64,000 bases of DNA, from the NCBI RefSeq assembly GCF_001420595.1, contig NZ_LJIX01000006.1:4885121-4949120 (forward strand), in the 5' to 3' direction. The notes under the pieces are model-generated. The model had not been told where the DNA came from. It did not search any database and worked only from the letters and a program-made list of their open reading frames with translations. This stretch comes from Cytobacillus solani (GTDB lineage: Bacteria; Bacillota; Bacilli; Bacillales; Cytobacillaceae). The position numbers and the translations under genes were made by a program. Shown piece by piece: positions 62,984 to 64,000 of the stretch (within the stretch, counting starts at the first letter, position 1; each line of letters begins with the position of its first letter).

Positions 62984-64000
62984 GATTGCCCCCTCCTATT
63001 TCCTCGAAGGAAATTTTATTCCATATATCATTGTATTGATAGTACCAAGCCGGTTCAAGATAAACTAATCGAGTATGTAAATCCTTTGTCATCGTATACC
63101 CTATTGCCATATCCTGCAGCTGATTAAGATGAACACCTTCCATTTGCTCTAGCCACTCTAATGCCTCTGGACCAGAACGCAGAGTTGTTTCAGATTCATC
63201 CGGTGTTTGAATGCCAAACGAAAAATTACTGCGGGAATACTCCAGAATCTCGTTTTGTCCCCAAGTATGGCTTATTTCGGAGATTCCATTCGCATCACTA
63301 AACACGGGATACCCATTATTCTCATAAAGGCGAAACAATACTCGATGATTTGATTCATCAATCTTCACATATTGATAATTTCCTGTCCAGCCGCCATGTT
63401 CATTGACAAAATCGATACTTCTTTTCAAGAGATTATCTGTAGGAAACTGGCTCTCATTGCTTTCAACCGGATTCACATATGAAAGTGTATTTTTATCCTC
63501 ATCCACTCTCATCAGACTTGAATAATCCTTAAACTCTACCCCTGAACCTGAAGACTGCCAATTCTTCTGAACCACACTTGGATCTTTAAATAAAGCGTTC
63601 TTATACTTTTCAGGGTCTAATGGGTTGGATACATATTGATAGCTTAACATTTTTGTTTCATCAGACAGCAAAAAGAGCACTCGATCCTCAGACACTTTAT
63701 ATTGAAAATAGGAAGAATAACTTAAATTGTATTCCACATTTTTAAAGAATGCATTATTAAAATTATGGACGAAAGATGAAGCAACATGGCTTCTATATGC
63801 CTTTTTTTCTTTAGAAGATATAAAATAGACATAGCTTTGTTCCTTCTGCGTTGCACCTATATCAATAACAATACGATCAAATTGAAAATGAGGCAGTTTT
63901 TTATCTTTAATATCAATAATTGACCGATAAAGATCAATTGGAATCAGGTCTGGAAATTCAATAACTGCTTTTCCTGAATTATGGATAAAGGAGGGGTAAC
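62970..64000 (-). CDS. yycH: WalK-regulating membrane protein YycH (WalH), C-terminal part
   Basis: The frame is open from 62970 to the right edge (about 343 residues) with no in-frame start near the edge. A GTG at 63735-63737 falls inside the protein and is not its start. The part seen is the extracytoplasmic domain (IEFPDLIPIDLYRSIIDIKDKKLPHFQFDRIVID, then GPEALEWLEQMEGVHLNQL). The usual length is about 450 residues, so the N-terminal membrane anchor and start lie outside the window. Confidence 0.93.
   Translation of the reverse strand, partial: YPSFIHNSGKAVIEFPDLIPIDLYRSIIDIKDKKLPHFQFDRIVIDIGATQKEQSYVYFISSKEKKAYRSHVASSFVHNFNNAFFKNVEYNLSYSSYFQYKVSEDRVLFLLSDETKMLSYQYVSNPLDPEKYKNALFKDPSVVQKNWQSSGSGVEFKDYSSLMRVDEDKNTLSYVNPVESNESQFPTDNLLKRSIDFVNEHGGWTGNYQYVKIDESNHRVLFRLYENNGYPVFSDANGISEISHTWGQNEILEYSRSNFSFGIQTPDESETTLRSGPEALEWLEQMEGVHLNQLQDMAIGYTMTKDLHTRLVYLEPAWYYQYNDIWNKISFEEIGGGNHGLE

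Noticed and set aside
63735-63737. GTG as the start of yycH
   Set aside because: The frame stays open to the window edge and the upstream residues match the YycH extracytoplasmic domain, so the gene continues beyond the window.

Overview
The window reads as the chromosome of a low-GC Gram-positive, Bacillus-type bacterium. AGGAGG-type ribosome sites are strong, and GTG and TTG starts are frequent. SigB-like promoters precede katE and yfkM. The right end carries the Bacillus gene order walH-walI-walJ-htrC-rlmH, which normally lies near the replication origin. No rRNA, tRNA or CRISPR array was seen.

Left part (1-13.9 kb): the edge of an IS1182-type insertion sequence, a short-chain dehydrogenase, a flavin oxidoreductase, malate:quinone oxidoreductase, a large secreted subtilase, a relic guanine-type riboswitch, a second HPr kinase homologue, the peroxide-defence pair ahpC-ahpF, and yedE-yedF. 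yedF has an in-frame TGA exactly where the catalytic cysteine belongs, followed at the right distance by a short GC hairpin with G in its loop. It is a candidate selenoprotein gene that ordinary gene calling would miss or call broken.

Middle part (13.9-41.3 kb): a beta-glucoside-type operon on the minus strand (ABC importer, LacI regulator, ROK kinase, GH1 with a phospho-sugar motif, Gfo/Idh/MocA enzyme) with three operator repeats upstream. Then come csaA, an EamA exporter, AraC and MarR regulators with a quinone reductase, SigB-type katE and yfkM, a secreted phosphodiesterase, a lysine permease under a lysine riboswitch, niaP, a MerR/C45-hydrolase pair, a YhhN membrane protein, a two-component system and a methyltransferase.

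Right part (41.5-59.06 kb): the most unusual region. The last codons of rlmH (encoding GEPYHK-stop) are repeated seven times in the same orientation at 41497, 45259, 47695, 50913, 53527, 55821 and in rlmH itself at 59035. Six of the seven sit just beside a terminator hairpin. They cut about 17.5 kb into six cassettes of 2.3-3.8 kb. Four of these are regulator/effector modules (Crp-like + MFS + DEAD helicase; MocR + PNPOx-like; WYL + GyrI-like + nitroreductase; LysR + CofE-like). One is a ParM/ParR/parC partition module, and one holds two higher-GC genes of unknown function plus a truncated Cap4-type nuclease. The 3' end of rlmH is the attachment site of staphylococcal SCC elements, so I read this as serial SCC-type integration in a Bacillus-type host. 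No Ccr recombinase is present in the window.

Right end (59.5-64 kb): a small CxxH/CxxC protein, a cluster of DnaA-box-like sites, and the htrC-walJ-walI-walH operon, which runs off the edge.
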